Shown here piece by piece: positions 1-8,233 of a stretch of 64,000 nucleotides of DNA. The notes under the pieces were generated by a model. The model saw only the letters and a program-made list of their open reading frames with translations, searched no databases and was not told the origin of the DNA. Origin of the DNA: Candidatus Scalindua sp. (GTDB lineage Bacteria; Planctomycetota; Brocadiia; Brocadiales; Scalinduaceae); contig JAIQZU010000021.1 in NCBI GenBank assembly GCA_021776915.1, positions 1 through 64,000 of the forward strand, read 5' to 3'. A program made the position numbers and the translations under genes. The stretch's first letter is position 1. Each line of letters begins with the position of its first letter.

Positions 1-168
1 CGCTCCAGGTGGGAAACCGAAAATGGATAAATTTCTGATCTGTTCCGGTTCGTACAGGTTGTTAAATGAAAGCTGTCTACCCGTGCGATGCATGTCTACG
101 TCAGGATATGCGCAGACAAGCCGCAGACATACGGCTTTTAAACTTTCCTCTTTAAATAAAAGAAAATA
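1..168 (-). CDS. possible truncated N-terminal end of an unknown gene running off the left edge
   Basis: An open frame on the minus strand runs from a stop near 169-171 to the window edge, 56 codons without interruption. Its only Met codon is at 93, leaving 31 residues from there. The composition looks protein-like but I recognise no family. A plus-strand frame is also open over the same stretch, so coding is not proven. Confidence 0.2.
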
Positions 169-174
169 CTAAAT

Positions 175-272
175 TAATGCATTGGAATTTCAAAGTTTTG
201 GTAGGAGCTAACTCCCGTTGGTGATCGCCCGCCATGGCGGGCTCCTACCGTGTCAAAAGTTCGCCGAAGACC
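175..272 (+). repeat. dispersed hairpin repeat, family 1 (GGTAGGAGCC type), copy 1
   Basis: A palindromic repeat whose stem pairs GGTAGGAGC with GGCTCCTACC around a central GATCGCC block. One end carries ATGCATTGGAATTTCAAAG and the other TGTCAAAAGTTCGCCGAAG. Other copies lie at 3849-3938 (inverted) and 55351-55452. The rest of 1-419 shows no clear gene beyond the possible edge fragment. Confidence 0.85.
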
Positions 273-419
273 TGATTAAAATCCTTATTATAGTTTTTAT
301 TAATAAAACTATACGAATATAATCCTAAATATCAATAATGCTTTAGTGACCGGCGACATTATTTATATTCATCATAACCCATCTTTTTTTAAGGATCAAT
401 TCAACTGTGGCTGCATTTT

Positions 420-1175
420 TTATTGTGATTCAAAAACTAAACGGTAATTAACAGGTTGTACCGGCCTTGAGTTAAACCCTATAACAGATTCGAATTTCTT
501 TATCTGTGCCTTTGACATCTCGATCGGCGATTTAAAAATGTACCAGCTAACACCTTCACTACAAGGTGGTTTAGTGAGTGATCCATAATAGTAATAGTAA
601 GATCTGATGTCAGGCAATAAATCTTCAGCATTAATTGTTGTTGGGATTAATTTTTTTTCTTCGTCTTTCCCTCCAAAGATATTTTTCCAGATCGTTTCGA
701 TGGTATCGTTGTGCTTTCCTTCTCTAATAAACACACTTACTACAGCAAACCACCTGCTTTCATTCCGGTGAACCAAATGCATCTCCATGTCGTAAGAATT
801 ACCTTTTATCTTGTGTTCACTTGGATGGTGAAAATGAAATTCTTGAAGTGTAAATTCTTCTCTCTCTATCCTTACAGTACTTTCTCTCTTATATTCCACT
901 TTTATCGTATAACCATTATTGATTACTTTCAAGGGCGTCTCCATGTAAGAGAATTCCAGATAGTCCAAATCTCCCTTACGACTTCCACTGATATTGATGG
1001 GTGATTGTGTTCCGCTATTTTCGCAAACAGAGCAATCTGAATCAAGACCTTCCCAATAATCTAACCAGTATTCTTCATCATATTTATTATTATTTACATT
1101 ATCTTCTTGCGCACAAACATGAAAAGCCGACAATATAAATACTGAATAAATAATAACAATAATAATTTTCCTCAT
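420..1175 (-). CDS. alpha-class carbonic anhydrase, periplasmic
   Basis: Reversible hydration of CO2 to bicarbonate in the periplasm. The 251-residue protein starts with a hydrophobic signal peptide ending near AQED. It carries the alpha-CA hallmarks QSPINI, the zinc-ligand strand EFHFHHPSEH and the third-histidine strand MEMHLVH, then the C-terminal GSLTKPPCSEGVSW region. Two cysteines lie close together near residues 48-51, and a further one in PPCSEG could form the disulfide usual in bacterial alpha-CAs. Length is normal. A purine-rich AAGGA sits about 9 bases before the ATG. It stands alone, downstream of and in the same orientation as the narK-tehA pair, 193 bases away. A role in supplying bicarbonate to a CO2-fixing anaerobe or in pH control is inference. 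Confidence 0.93.
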   Translation of the reverse strand: MRKIIIVIIYSVFILSAFHVCAQEDNVNNNKYDEEYWLDYWEGLDSDCSVCENSGTQSPINISGSRKGDLDYLEFSYMETPLKVINNGYTIKVEYKRESTVRIEREEFTLQEFHFHHPSEHKIKGNSYDMEMHLVHRNESRWFAVVSVFIREGKHNDTIETIWKNIFGGKDEEKKLIPTTINAEDLLPDIRSYYYYYGSLTKPPCSEGVSWYIFKSPIEMSKAQIKKFESVIGFNSRPVQPVNYRLVFESQ

Positions 1176-1368
1176 ACTGAATGTTCCTTATTTTTATTGT
1201 TCAAAAATTAAATTTATCAATATAACTAATATTTTGTTAGTTTTACGATGGTACCTGTCTGCATGTACGCACATGCAGGCGAATCTGCAATTAGACTGCC
1301 TTGATCAATTAAGAGGGGATGAAGATACGAGTCTATAAAAGTGGATGGTAAAAGACGAGATGGCCTCG

Positions 1369-2475
1369 TCACATCAGATAAATTGCGCCTCCGTGTAACC
1401 CGCTCCATTTTACTTTCAATGCCTGTAACGACATTGCCTTCCATACAGGTATTGCTATCAAGTGAGCGAGAGTAAAGGCGGATGTAATACAATAGACCGC
1501 AGCGCCGGCAATCGAAAAATATAAAGAAAATGCGATAAGGAAGTATTCGTCAAATAATCCGGCTAATTGTTTTGTACCGGCAGCATATAAACATACGGCA
1601 AGCGCTATTTCCCAATACCCAACCGTAAACGGCATCGCCCAGCCGCCTTTAACCTGTTTTCTTATTGCCAGGATAATCAGAAATGGCAGCCACCATAGCC
1701 CTATAGACCAGAAAAACAGAGAAAATCCTTTCAGGAATGGAAGCAGATCTACAAAAGGGCCTCCAGTCATCTGTACCTGTTGATGTAATGCCGCACATAC
1801 AATTGTCGTAATCGCAGCAGCTCCGGTATTCATCCAATACGATGACAGCTCTGTATCAGGTGTGACCGGATAAAAAAGAAGTCTCCAGATCATCAACGCC
1901 ATGAATATCAGATACAGAAATGTTCCAACAGACCACAACGCAAACGAAAAACATTGGATAAGCAGTGTATGTCCCGTCGCCTGTCCCGCAATATCTATAC
2001 TCAACAGGGCCGTAAACTGAGTGCCTATCGTAACAAAGAACCAGCCTCCGTGCAGAATATCCTCAATCCTTCTCTCTTCAGATTTACGGCACAGAAATAA
2101 AATAGTGAACGACGACAGTGTGATGCCTGCCCAGAGGACAACAGCCGCATACCAGAAAATGTATGTAACGGTATGCCAGCCAAACAACCTGGAAGCACAG
2201 ATGCCCGTAAGGCTTACAATCCCGACAAGCGTGAAAGAGTATTGCAGCTTTTCAGGATCGATCAACTCGCGCAAGAGATCTTCATAGTATAAAACAGCCT
2301 TTATAACCATAAAGACCGCCACTAAAAAGGATACTCCCAGGCCTGTGATAAAAAGACAGGAAGTCGCTGAGTTGTAGCCATAAGACGACGAACTCAGCGC
2401 CATCATGACTGTAGCCATGGCCACAATAAACCAGCGGGTATTAACTGAATGTGACGGAATTTGTAATATATTCAT
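1369..2475 (-). CDS. TDT family (TehA/SLAC1-like) membrane channel or transporter
   Basis: A 368-residue integral membrane protein with about ten hydrophobic segments. The SLAC1/TehA fold is suggested by length, segment spacing and stretches such as FWYAAVVLW and LHGGWFFVTIGTQ, which resemble the C4-dicarboxylate/tellurite-resistance (TDT) family. Such proteins move small anions (nitrate, chloride, malate, sulfite) across the inner membrane. It starts one base after the stop of the NarK-like gene, so the two are probably translationally coupled and work on related substrates. An exit or entry route for nitrite or nitrate is inference from that coupling; the substrate cannot be read from the sequence. 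Confidence 0.75.
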   Translation of the reverse strand: MNILQIPSHSVNTRWFIVAMATVMMALSSSSYGYNSATSCLFITGLGVSFLVAVFMVIKAVLYYEDLLRELIDPEKLQYSFTLVGIVSLTGICASRLFGWHTVTYIFWYAAVVLWAGITLSSFTILFLCRKSEERRIEDILHGGWFFVTIGTQFTALLSIDIAGQATGHTLLIQCFSFALWSVGTFLYLIFMALMIWRLLFYPVTPDTELSSYWMNTGAAAITTIVCAALHQQVQMTGGPFVDLLPFLKGFSLFFWSIGLWWLPFLIILAIRKQVKGGWAMPFTVGYWEIALAVCLYAAGTKQLAGLFDEYFLIAFSLYFSIAGAAVYCITSAFTLAHLIAIPVWKAMSLQALKVKWSGLHGGAIYLM

Positions 2476-2476
2476 A

Positions 2477-3790
2477 CTATTTCTGCATTACCGGTTCCAT
2501 TTTCTCATCAATACCGGCAAAGATATCTTCTTCCACTTCCACTTCCATTTCCATTTCCATTTCCATTTCATTGTCAATCACCGTAGAGATCTTTTCTTCA
2601 TTTTCTGTTTTATTATCGGTCTTTATAAATGTCTTCTTTTCCATAAACGAGAGACACATCAGACACACGAGAGATATGAAGATAAAGCCTAATGAGTTAT
2701 TGTTGGTATAATCTTTGATCGTACCAGTTATTATAGGGAGAAAGAAACCCCCAAGCCCTCCGGCAGCTCCCACCATACCTCCTACAGTACCTGTGTCTTT
2801 TGGAAAATATTCCGCAACAAGTTTAAAAACAACGCCGTTGCCGATACCTAACAAAATTGCCATGCAATAAAAAGCCGTAACGGCAAGTGTCAGAGAGCTG
2901 TTCATATTCAGGTACACGAGCACACCAATGAGTGAAAGAGAAAGAAGTGTCAAAAGGTTTCTTCCTGAAAAAATATCTCCCAGATATCCGCCTAAGATCC
3001 TTGTAAAAGTCGCGATGAATACAAAAATAGAAGTCAGCGTTCCCGCCTTCACAGGTGTAACATCAAACGTATCTCTCAGGTAAGTAGGCAGTAATAACGC
3101 AAAACATACAAAAAAGCCAAAGGTCATAAAATAGAAAAGGGAAAAAACCCATATCAAATGAGAAGACTTATATACCTTTAGCTTATCATTAAATGTTTGA
3201 GGTTTTACATTCTCAGGTTTAGGCGCATCGGCGGAGAAAAACCAGTAAATTGCGGCCATCAAAAGCAACGGAATGGAATAACAGAAAAACGCCTTGTTCC
3301 ATCCTGCAGATTCTGCTATAAACGGAGCGCCAAAAACTGCCAGGGCGGTTCCTACATTTCCCACGCCATAAATTCCCAACGCCAATCCCTGTTTTTCTTT
3401 GGGATACCATTGCGATACCTGTGGAATACCAACCGCAAAAGACGCCCCGACCGCGCCAAAGAAGAACCCGCATACCAGTAAAAGCAGGTAGCTCTGCGCA
3501 AAACCCGCTAAAAACATGGGAAAGAAAGTAAATAACATCAGTACGCTGAAAACCTTTCTTCCGCCATATTTATCTGTCAAAATACCAATTGGAACCCTGA
3601 CAATAGAGCCGAGTAGCACCGGTGTCGCAAGCAATAACCCTACCGCTGTTGAAGACAGATTAAATTCAGCCTTTATATATACCGCTAAAGAGCCAAACAG
3701 AGACCAGCCGGCAAAGCATACGGCAAAAGCTACTGTCGCAAGTATCAAAACCCTTGTGTTTCCATGTAATGCATTTGCAGAGTTATTCAT
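2477..3790 (-). CDS. narK: NarK-type nitrate/nitrite transporter (MFS)
   Basis: Major facilitator of the nitrate/nitrite porter family, 437 residues and 12 predicted membrane segments. Visible features are the MFS loop GILTDKYGGRKVF after helix 2, the glycine-rich GVGNVGTALAVFGAPF helix 5 and the matching GGMVGAAGGLGGFFLP helix 11 typical of nitrate signatures, plus conserved arginines in helices 2 and 8 (RVPIG, TRILGG). It takes up nitrate or exchanges nitrate and nitrite at the inner membrane. First gene of a two-gene unit with the TDT protein. The final 50 or so residues form an unusual acidic cytoplasmic tail containing EMEMEMEMEVEVEE, encoded by a hexanucleotide repeat. NarK proteins normally stop soon after helix 12, so the tail is odd. 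Confidence 0.88.
   Translation of the reverse strand: MNNSANALHGNTRVLILATVAFAVCFAGWSLFGSLAVYIKAEFNLSSTAVGLLLATPVLLGSIVRVPIGILTDKYGGRKVFSVLMLFTFFPMFLAGFAQSYLLLLVCGFFFGAVGASFAVGIPQVSQWYPKEKQGLALGIYGVGNVGTALAVFGAPFIAESAGWNKAFFCYSIPLLLMAAIYWFFSADAPKPENVKPQTFNDKLKVYKSSHLIWVFSLFYFMTFGFFVCFALLLPTYLRDTFDVTPVKAGTLTSIFVFIATFTRILGGYLGDIFSGRNLLTLLSLSLIGVLVYLNMNSSLTLAVTAFYCMAILLGIGNGVVFKLVAEYFPKDTGTVGGMVGAAGGLGGFFLPIITGTIKDYTNNNSLGFIFISLVCLMCLSFMEKKTFIKTDNKTENEEKISTVIDNEMEMEMEMEVEVEEDIFAGIDEKMEPVMQK
2531..2566 (-). repeat. hexanucleotide tandem repeat (TTCCAY)6 inside narK
   Basis: Two TTCCAC units followed by four TTCCAT units on the plus strand, coding (Glu-Val/Met)n in the narK tail. The unit is six bases, so slippage would change tail length without shifting the frame. 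Confidence 0.9.
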
Positions 3791-3848
3791 AAATCAATAT
3801 TCTCCTGTAATCTACAATATAAAAAAAAATTCCAAAACGATTCAAATT

Positions 3849-4026
3849 AGGCCTTCGGCGACTTTTGACACGGTAGGAGCCGTCTCCTGACGGCGATCGC
3901 CAACGGGAGTTGGCTCCCACCAAAACTTTGAAATTCCTCGACTCCAGTCGCCAGTCCACCTGGGCAGAGAAAGACGTCACACTGAGCGGAGTCGAAGTGC
4001 TATCAACATTGAAATTCTCAATATGA
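3849..4026. repeat. dispersed hairpin repeats: family 1 copy 2 (inverted) joined to a family 3 element
   Basis: At 3849-3938 lies an inverted copy of the GGTAGGAGCC hairpin with GCGATCGCC centre, ending CTTTGAAATTCCT. It is followed directly by a family 3 sequence (GACGTCACACTGAGCGGAG, 3980s-4000s) that ends CATTGAAATTCTCAATATG. These fill the gap between narK and the PAS gene; I see no gene in the interval. Confidence 0.8.
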
Positions 4027-4042
4027 TAGCACATTGAAAAAG

Positions 4043-4462
4043 CTATATGGACTGGGAGAATTCGAAGCTGGACTGCACCTTTGAGGGTAAATTGTAATAA
4101 TGATCGTCAACAATGATCTTACTGTCCTGTTTTATATAAAACAGTTTATCGTCCCTTCCTTTCATCAGGGTAAAGAACCCATTTACCTTCCCGTCTCTGA
4201 CCAACATGGACAAGGTCTTTTCATGGTCATTTGGATGTGCATACAATTCATTGATCTTTTTTCCAATTACATCATCGGGAGAGGTGAATCCGAGAAGCCT
4301 TGCACCTTCAGTATCAATATTCAACAGGACGCCATCATAAGATGATTCATACTCAAACCACCCTTTCTTTGTCACTTTTTCTGTAACTTCAAATTTCGCA
4401 TCCTGTTTCTTTACTTCTTCTTTTTTTACTTCTTCCTTTGTTAACAAAATTGTGTTATTCAC
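4043..4462 (-). CDS. single PAS-domain protein
   Basis: 139 residues: a Lys/Glu-rich head (about 30 residues) and one PAS domain covering roughly 35-130 (GWFEYESSYDGVLLNIDTEG through the FYIKQDSKIIVDDHYY strands). The start is GTG with a good AAAGGGG six bases upstream. There is no output domain, so it is either a sensor or ligand-binding partner acting by protein contact or a stray fragment. It is the last gene of the minus-strand set that follows the candidate sigma-54 promoter, 82 bases after the Cache sensor gene, and probably belongs to the same signalling pathway. Confidence 0.7.
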   Translation of the reverse strand: MNNTILLTKEEVKKEEVKKQDAKFEVTEKVTKKGWFEYESSYDGVLLNIDTEGARLLGFTSPDDVIGKKINELYAHPNDHEKTLSMLVRDGKVNGFFTLMKGRDDKLFYIKQDSKIIVDDHYYNLPSKVQSSFEFSQSI

Positions 4463-4544
4463 TGATAACCCCTTTCATAATAAAATAGTGTTCTAAAAAT
4501 AGTAATGACAAACTTAACCATACCTCAAAATATTCTTTAAAATG

Positions 4545-6026
4545 TTAATCCCACACTGCTAATGTTTTTTCTAACGGGAAATCTGCGCCCTTTACAAACT
4601 CTTCCTCCTCTCTATTGTCTGGTTGTAGGATGTTTTCAGATTTCAATTTACGATACTCTTTCTTGAATTTTTGAACATTATCTTCGATAAAGTCTTCTCT
4701 TTTTCGGATAGTAATTGCGCCCACTTCACCAAATACACTAAAAGGGTTGGTTATCTTGTACTGTTGCTCCCTGGCATATCCACGCTCTTTATTCAATTGG
4801 TATGCATCCAGGATAGCTATCAGGAACCCTACCATTATAATAACCGCTGTACCAATTAAGGTCTTTTTGGGAAGAGCCATGTTTTTTATCATGTAACCAA
4901 GGCTCATTTTTCTGTGTATCAACGAGGCGATAACTATTGCCGGAATAATAATTACGAACATGAGGGACTTTATCATTGTATTAATGTTATTTACCGTAAC
5001 GAATGCTTCATCCGTATCTATTTCAACCATGAGCCCCATGTCAAGATCTTTCAGCCAGGACCATGTGCCGACAACTTTAATTCCACCATAATCATGATAA
5101 CCTTTAAGATTGTGACCGGTTCTCTTTTTCGTTATGCATGCCTCTACCCCTTTTGTTAACATATTCGTATCAGGGTCTTCGACGGCGTGACACGTTTTGC
5201 AGGTAACATCCGTATCTTTCATATAATGACGGGAAAACCGTGATTTTGTAATCATGATACCGTCTTTATTTACCAGATAGGTTTGCCCTGTCCTCCCTAA
5301 TACAAAATTTTTCATTACATCATCCAGCACGGACATATCCATCCAGAGTAAGACAGCCCCGGCGGCTCGATTGTCCTGATTCTTGATGGGGTACGATATA
5401 AACAGAGAGGGCAATTCATCCTGTTGTTCTCTGACTGCAATTATATCCGGTGCTTTCTGCATGCTCCAGGGACGGTATATCTGAGAAGGCATTTCAGTAT
5501 GTTTTTTTCTATCAACAGAGAAGTGAGTAATACTGGAAACATGTGATTTGCCATCATACAGAGCCTCTCGAATATCTTTGAATGTTTGATCTATCATGAT
5601 GTCCATACCATTAAGTGGTTCTTCACTTGCTGTAGTCATCCGTATTTTGCCTGTGGCATCACACACAAATATCCCTTTATAACCATAATCTGCCTTTGCG
5701 CATTCCATTTGAGTCTTTAATCTTAAGTACTCCTGCTCGTTTCCTCCGTTTATAATACTCACGAAATCTTTGTGGCCGTAAATCAACTCGGTACTTTGAA
5801 TAGCATCAGAAATAGAACGCGCATGTGATCTTCTCTCCTCCAAAAAGAAGTTAATAAGGTTTTTTTGTTTATAAAGCGCTTCATCCAGATTTGTTTTAAC
5901 ATGCTGTTTCAGTTCACCCTTCGCATTGGGAAATGCCACAACTCTGAATAACATAAGTGGTAATAAAGCGAAAAAGATAAGTGTCACTGTAACAATGACT
6001 ATACTTTCTTTAAATAATCTTTTCAT
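4545..6026 (-). CDS. membrane dCache sensor with a c-type heme motif (CKTCH), no output domain
   Basis: 493 residues: TM1 about 9-31, a large periplasmic Cache-type double sensor domain about 35-345, TM2 about 352-372 and TM3 about 393-412, then a roughly 80-residue tail. The membrane-proximal Cache half (GQTYLVNKDGIMITKSRF, then WLKDLDMGLMVEIDTDEAF) matches the pattern in the kinase at 8226. Inserted between those blocks is C276-K-T-C279-H280, a canonical covalent heme c attachment motif, in the compartment where heme c is attached. There is no kinase, methyl-accepting or cyclase domain, so output must pass through partners: the response regulator just upstream and the PAS protein just downstream. 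A heme-based redox or gas sensor (NO, O2) is inference; the heme motif itself is seen. Confidence 0.75.
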   Translation of the reverse strand: MKRLFKESIVIVTVTLIFFALLPLMLFRVVAFPNAKGELKQHVKTNLDEALYKQKNLINFFLEERRSHARSISDAIQSTELIYGHKDFVSIINGGNEQEYLRLKTQMECAKADYGYKGIFVCDATGKIRMTTASEEPLNGMDIMIDQTFKDIREALYDGKSHVSSITHFSVDRKKHTEMPSQIYRPWSMQKAPDIIAVREQQDELPSLFISYPIKNQDNRAAGAVLLWMDMSVLDDVMKNFVLGRTGQTYLVNKDGIMITKSRFSRHYMKDTDVTCKTCHAVEDPDTNMLTKGVEACITKKRTGHNLKGYHDYGGIKVVGTWSWLKDLDMGLMVEIDTDEAFVTVNNINTMIKSLMFVIIIPAIVIASLIHRKMSLGYMIKNMALPKKTLIGTAVIIMVGFLIAILDAYQLNKERGYAREQQYKITNPFSVFGEVGAITIRKREDFIEDNVQKFKKEYRKLKSENILQPDNREEEEFVKGADFPLEKTLAVWD

Positions 6027-6083
6027 ATTTTCACCTCTTCCAGGATAAAATTTCTATGACACACGTCTTATTCTTGCCATGTT

Positions 6084-6452
6084 TCATGAATCAATTATTT
6101 CGTTAAGACATAACGTAATATCGTCCATGCTGAACGGTTTCCTGATTACCTTCCTTGCGCCCTTACCGATTGCCTTCCTTGCCAGATCTTCACACGTATA
6201 AGCAGTAATAATTACAATATTATTAGACGGGCAATGTACTTTTTGTATTTGCTCTAACAACTCGATCCCATCCATACCTGGCATCTTCATGTCTAATAAT
6301 ACCGCTGTGTAGTTTTTTTCTTTCATTGCGTCAAGCGCTTCAAGGCCGCTTGTTGCCACAGTTGTTTCATAACCTATATCTGACAGGGAATTTGACAATA
6401 CCCTTCTATACCCTTCTTCATCATCTACAATAAGTATTCTTTTTGTTATCAT
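6084..6452 (-). CDS. single-domain response regulator (CheY-like)
   Basis: 122 residues, one complete receiver domain: acidic pair in ILIVDDEE, phospho-acceptor Asp in VLLDMKMPGMDG, Thr in IIITAYT, Lys in IRKPFS. No output domain. The N-terminus VDDEEGYRRVLSNSL is close to the receiver of the sigma-54 activator just upstream (VDDEIGYRRVLNNAL), which suggests duplication or a shared kinase. It is the first gene after the candidate sigma-54 promoter at 6516-6531 and is followed by the heme-motif Cache sensor. It may act as a phosphate sink or relay in that pathway. Confidence 0.85.
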   Translation of the reverse strand: MITKRILIVDDEEGYRRVLSNSLSDIGYETTVATSGLEALDAMKEKNYTAVLLDMKMPGMDGIELLEQIQKVHCPSNNIVIITAYTCEDLARKAIGKGARKVIRKPFSMDDITLCLNEIIDS

Positions 6453-6515
6453 TCTTATAGCCTTAATTCCTTTTGTTCTTTAGGAAACAACCACAATTCT
6501 TAACCAACTAACTTT

Positions 6516-6531
6516 AGCAACCAATATGCCT
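6516..6531 (-). promoter_or_regulatory. candidate sigma-54 promoter
   Basis: On the minus strand the sequence AGGCATATTGGTTGCT has GG and GC separated by exactly ten bases, the -24/-12 layout (consensus TGGCAC-N5-TTGC). It predicts a start near 6505, about 50 bases before the response regulator gene. The gene on the other side encodes a sigma-54 activator, and three dyad sites lie 100-220 bases upstream. Confidence 0.6.
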
Positions 6532-6629
6532 GTAAAAATCAACAAAGCACAAATTACTCATAAGTGTTTTCTGATCATGGAGATATATTTTTGAAATAAT
6601 TTAATGAACACCTTGTATCAAAACGGTGC

Positions 6630-6741
6630 TGTAACCTGTTTGTTTCATGTTTCTGTTATCAAAAAAAGCATAACAGTTGAATATGAAAAGAGATATAACC
6701 ACAGAAACAATATGATTACAGGTGGAAACAATTTGGTTGCA
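6630..6741. promoter_or_regulatory. three dyad sites, probable binding sites of the sigma-54 activator
   Basis: Three 18-base imperfect dyads with the same half-sites: TGTAAC-N6-GTTTCA (6630-6647), AGAAAC-N6-ATTACA (6703-6720) and GGAAAC-N6-GTTGCA (6724-6741). The last two are 21 bases apart, two helical turns, so they face the same side. They sit upstream of the candidate sigma-54 promoter at a distance usual for enhancer sites and directly downstream of the activator gene. Confidence 0.55.
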
Positions 6742-6835
6742 GGTTTTGGGTTAGATTAGTATTGAGGGGTAAACGCTAAGTAGTGTCTCTTGTTTTTGAA
6801 ATGAACAGAATAATGAGAAGTTGAATGGTAAACAA

Positions 6836-8233
6836 TTATGTTGATTGTCTTGATTTGATATTATATTTTTTCAGTATGCGCTGCAAATATTGCCGTTCTA
6901 TTCCAATATCTTTTGCCGCGTTTGTTACATTGCCGTTATTTTTATTCAAGGCATTTATTACGTATTTCATATTAAAGGTATCGAGGGCCTTTTTGCGCGC
7001 TTCTTTATATGGATTAGAAAGTAATTCGTCCCAGAAAACTTCGTTTCCTCCTTCTTTTTTTACAAATGGCAAAATAACATGCAATGGAATTATAGCTTCA
7101 TTTGTAAGGGTAATCGCCCTCTCTATCGCGTTTTCAAGTTCTCGAATGTTTCCAGGCCAGTGGTACTGATAAAACTCCTCTTCCACTTCAGGAGAAATTC
7201 CCTTCATGTGCTTATTTTCTCTTTCATTATACTTTTCAATAAAATATTTTGTAAGTAACGGTATATCCTCTTTTCTGTCTCTCAACGGCGGCATTTTTAT
7301 ATTGATAACATTCAGGCGATAATATAGATCCTCACGAAACTCTTTTTCCTTTACTTTATTGAGCAGGTTCTGGTTTGTTGCCGCAATAATTCGCACATCT
7401 ACATGCTTTACAAGAGTATCTCCCAGAGGAATAAATTCCCCTTCCTGAAGTACACGCAATATTTTTGCTTGAACAGATATTGGAATATCTCCAATCTCGT
7501 CCATAAAGAGAGTGCCTCCATCTGCCTCCTCAAAAAGCCCCTTTTTTGCTTGTATAGCACCCGTAAAGGCTCCTTTCCTATGTCCAAATAACTCACTTTC
7601 CAGCAGATTTTCAGACAATGTGGCACAATTGATTACCACACATTTCTTATTCTTCCTATTTCCGGTGAAATGGATTGCCCTCGCCACGAGCTCCTTTCCC
7701 GTTCCGCTCTCTCCGGTAATGAGTACCGTTGCAGTACTGAGCGCTACCCTGGAAATCATATCTAATACCTTCTGTATTTCTCTGGAATTCCCTATGATAG
7801 TTTTCAGTCCGAAGGCCCTTTCCAGTTCTGAATGAAGGTATTTGTTCTCCTCAATGATATTGTGCTGCGCAATCATACGGTCTACATTGAGAATGATTTC
7901 ATCTAAACTAAATGGCTTTGTTATGTAAGTAAATGCTCCCCGCTTCATCGCCTCAACTGCCGTTTCAATACCGCCATAAGCGGTCATTATTAAAACGGAA
8001 GTATTATATTGTTCTTTCACCTTCTGGAGTAATTCAAGTCCGTCTATACCTCCGGGAAGTTTCATATCAAGAATGATAATAGAAAACTCCTGATTTTTGA
8101 GCTCCTCCAGCGCATCCTCTCCGGAACCGGCTGTTTTGACATAAAATCCGCGTTCCGTTAATGCGTTATTCAGCACTCTTCTATATCCGATCTCATCATC
8201 TACAACCAGTATATTGGTTTCGTTCTTATTCAT
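6836..8233 (-). CDS. NtrC-family sigma-54-dependent response regulator
   Basis: 465 residues in the classic order: receiver domain 1-120 (VDDEIGYRR, phospho-Asp in IIILDMKLPGG, Lys in ITKPFS), AAA+ domain about 145-380 with Walker A GESGTGKELVAR, the sigma-54-contact loop GAFTGA, Walker B GGTLFMDEIG and arginine-finger region RLNVINIKMPPLRDR, then a Fis-type helix-turn-helix at the end (NVTNAAKDIGIERQYLQRIL). It drives open-complex formation by sigma-54 polymerase when phosphorylated. Its start overlaps the end of the kinase gene by 8 bases, so the two are coupled as a kinase-regulator pair. The likely target is the operon just downstream. Confidence 0.95.
   Translation of the reverse strand: MNKNETNILVVDDEIGYRRVLNNALTERGFYVKTAGSGEDALEELKNQEFSIIILDMKLPGGIDGLELLQKVKEQYNTSVLIMTAYGGIETAVEAMKRGAFTYITKPFSLDEIILNVDRMIAQHNIIEENKYLHSELERAFGLKTIIGNSREIQKVLDMISRVALSTATVLITGESGTGKELVARAIHFTGNRKNKKCVVINCATLSENLLESELFGHRKGAFTGAIQAKKGLFEEADGGTLFMDEIGDIPISVQAKILRVLQEGEFIPLGDTLVKHVDVRIIAATNQNLLNKVKEKEFREDLYYRLNVINIKMPPLRDRKEDIPLLTKYFIEKYNERENKHMKGISPEVEEEFYQYHWPGNIRELENAIERAITLTNEAIIPLHVILPFVKKEGGNEVFWDELLSNPYKEARKKALDTFNMKYVINALNKNNGNVTNAAKDIGIERQYLQRILKKYNIKSRQST

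Noticed and set aside
711-1004. Plus-strand open frame over the carbonic anhydrase
   Set aside because: It lies entirely antisense to a clear alpha-carbonic anhydrase and resembles no family.
1226-1492. Minus-strand frame overlapping the TDT gene end
   Set aside because: Different frame over the last codons of a recognisable membrane protein; no ribosome site or family.
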